A DNA stretch of 14,923 bases from an uncultured Treponema sp. (GTDB taxonomy: Bacteria > Spirochaetota > Spirochaetia > Treponematales > Treponemataceae), in assembly GCA_905236315.1 (NCBI GenBank), contig CAJOPO010000033.1, positions 1-14,923 on the forward strand. Direction: 5' to 3'. The notes under the pieces were generated by a model that saw only the letters and a program-made list of their open reading frames with translations, did not search any database and had not been told where the DNA came from. Both the position numbers and the translations under genes were made by a program. This document shows, in pieces, positions 14,852 to 14,923 of the stretch (the stretch's first letter is position 1; each line of letters begins with the position of its first letter).

Positions 14852-14893
14852 GCGAGTTGTAAGTCGCTATAATAGCGCGACTTACAACATCGC
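14852..14893. repeat. Long stem-loop B near the window end
   Basis: GTTGTAAGTCGC (14856-14867) and GCGACTTACAAC (14877-14888) form a 12-bp stem with a 9-nt loop. After a single bulged A the stem continues with GCGA (14852-14855) and TCGC (14890-14893). No T-tract follows. It begins 2 bases after stem-loop A. The last 30 bases of the window show nothing recognisable. Confidence 0.75.
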
Positions 14894-14923
14894 ATTTTCA
14901 AAGTTGCCTCTAAAAACTGAAGT

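Overview
The window looks like chromosomal DNA of a low-GC host-associated or rumen-type treponeme (Spirochaetes). The basis is codon use and AT-rich spacers, a type III glutamine synthetase, spirochaete-style lipoproteins with a relaxed lipobox, an aromatic-ended outer-membrane barrel protein, and the order grpE-dnaK-(dnaJ) followed by two RsbU/SpoIIE-type proteins, a STAS anti-sigma antagonist and a lipoprotein carboxypeptidase. From memory this order resembles the TP0215-TP0221 neighbourhood of Treponema pallidum. The genus call is an inference, and no species call is made.

Layout. (1) Positions 2-2004 (+): the 3' part of an FAD/NAD(P) oxidoreductase, an overlapping DUF1667 metal/redox-type protein that carries a 15-bp tandem repeat insertion, and a low-molecular-weight tyrosine phosphatase. 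(2) 1981-4080 (-): type III glutamine synthetase, whose 3' end overlaps the phosphatase gene by 24 bp. (3) 4081-4438: a gene-free spacer holding a 266-bp MITE-like element with inverted ends and three strong hairpins. (4) 4439-5395 (-): a small lipoprotein followed by a beta-barrel-like outer membrane protein, both unrecognised. (5) 5683-9602 (+): grpE, dnaK, dnaJ, the Hsp70 chaperone machine. A terminator-like hairpin and a possible internal promoter lie between dnaK and dnaJ. (6) 9825-14631 (+): a tightly packed signalling operon. It holds a membrane PP2C/SpoIIE-type phosphatase with all metal ligands intact, a multi-pass membrane protein ending in a degenerate PP2C domain that has lost the metal ligands, a STAS anti-sigma antagonist with its phospho-acceptor serine, and a VanY-type DD-carboxypeptidase lipoprotein. 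(7) 14632-14923: a non-coding tail with a 23-bp-period array of GACGTRTAYACGTC palindromes, a further copy of the end motif of the 4150 element, and two long stem-loops.

How the genes may work together. The chaperone genes form the usual DnaK cycle. Region 6 reads as a partner-switching branch: the active phosphatase would dephosphorylate the STAS protein, and the catalytically dead paralogue may act as a sensor or binding partner. The anti-sigma kinase that should sit between them is not in the window. The most unusual signals are the pseudophosphatase, the palindrome array at 14702-14770, the MITE-like element at 4150-4415 and the self-complementary codon repeat inside the DUF1667 gene.
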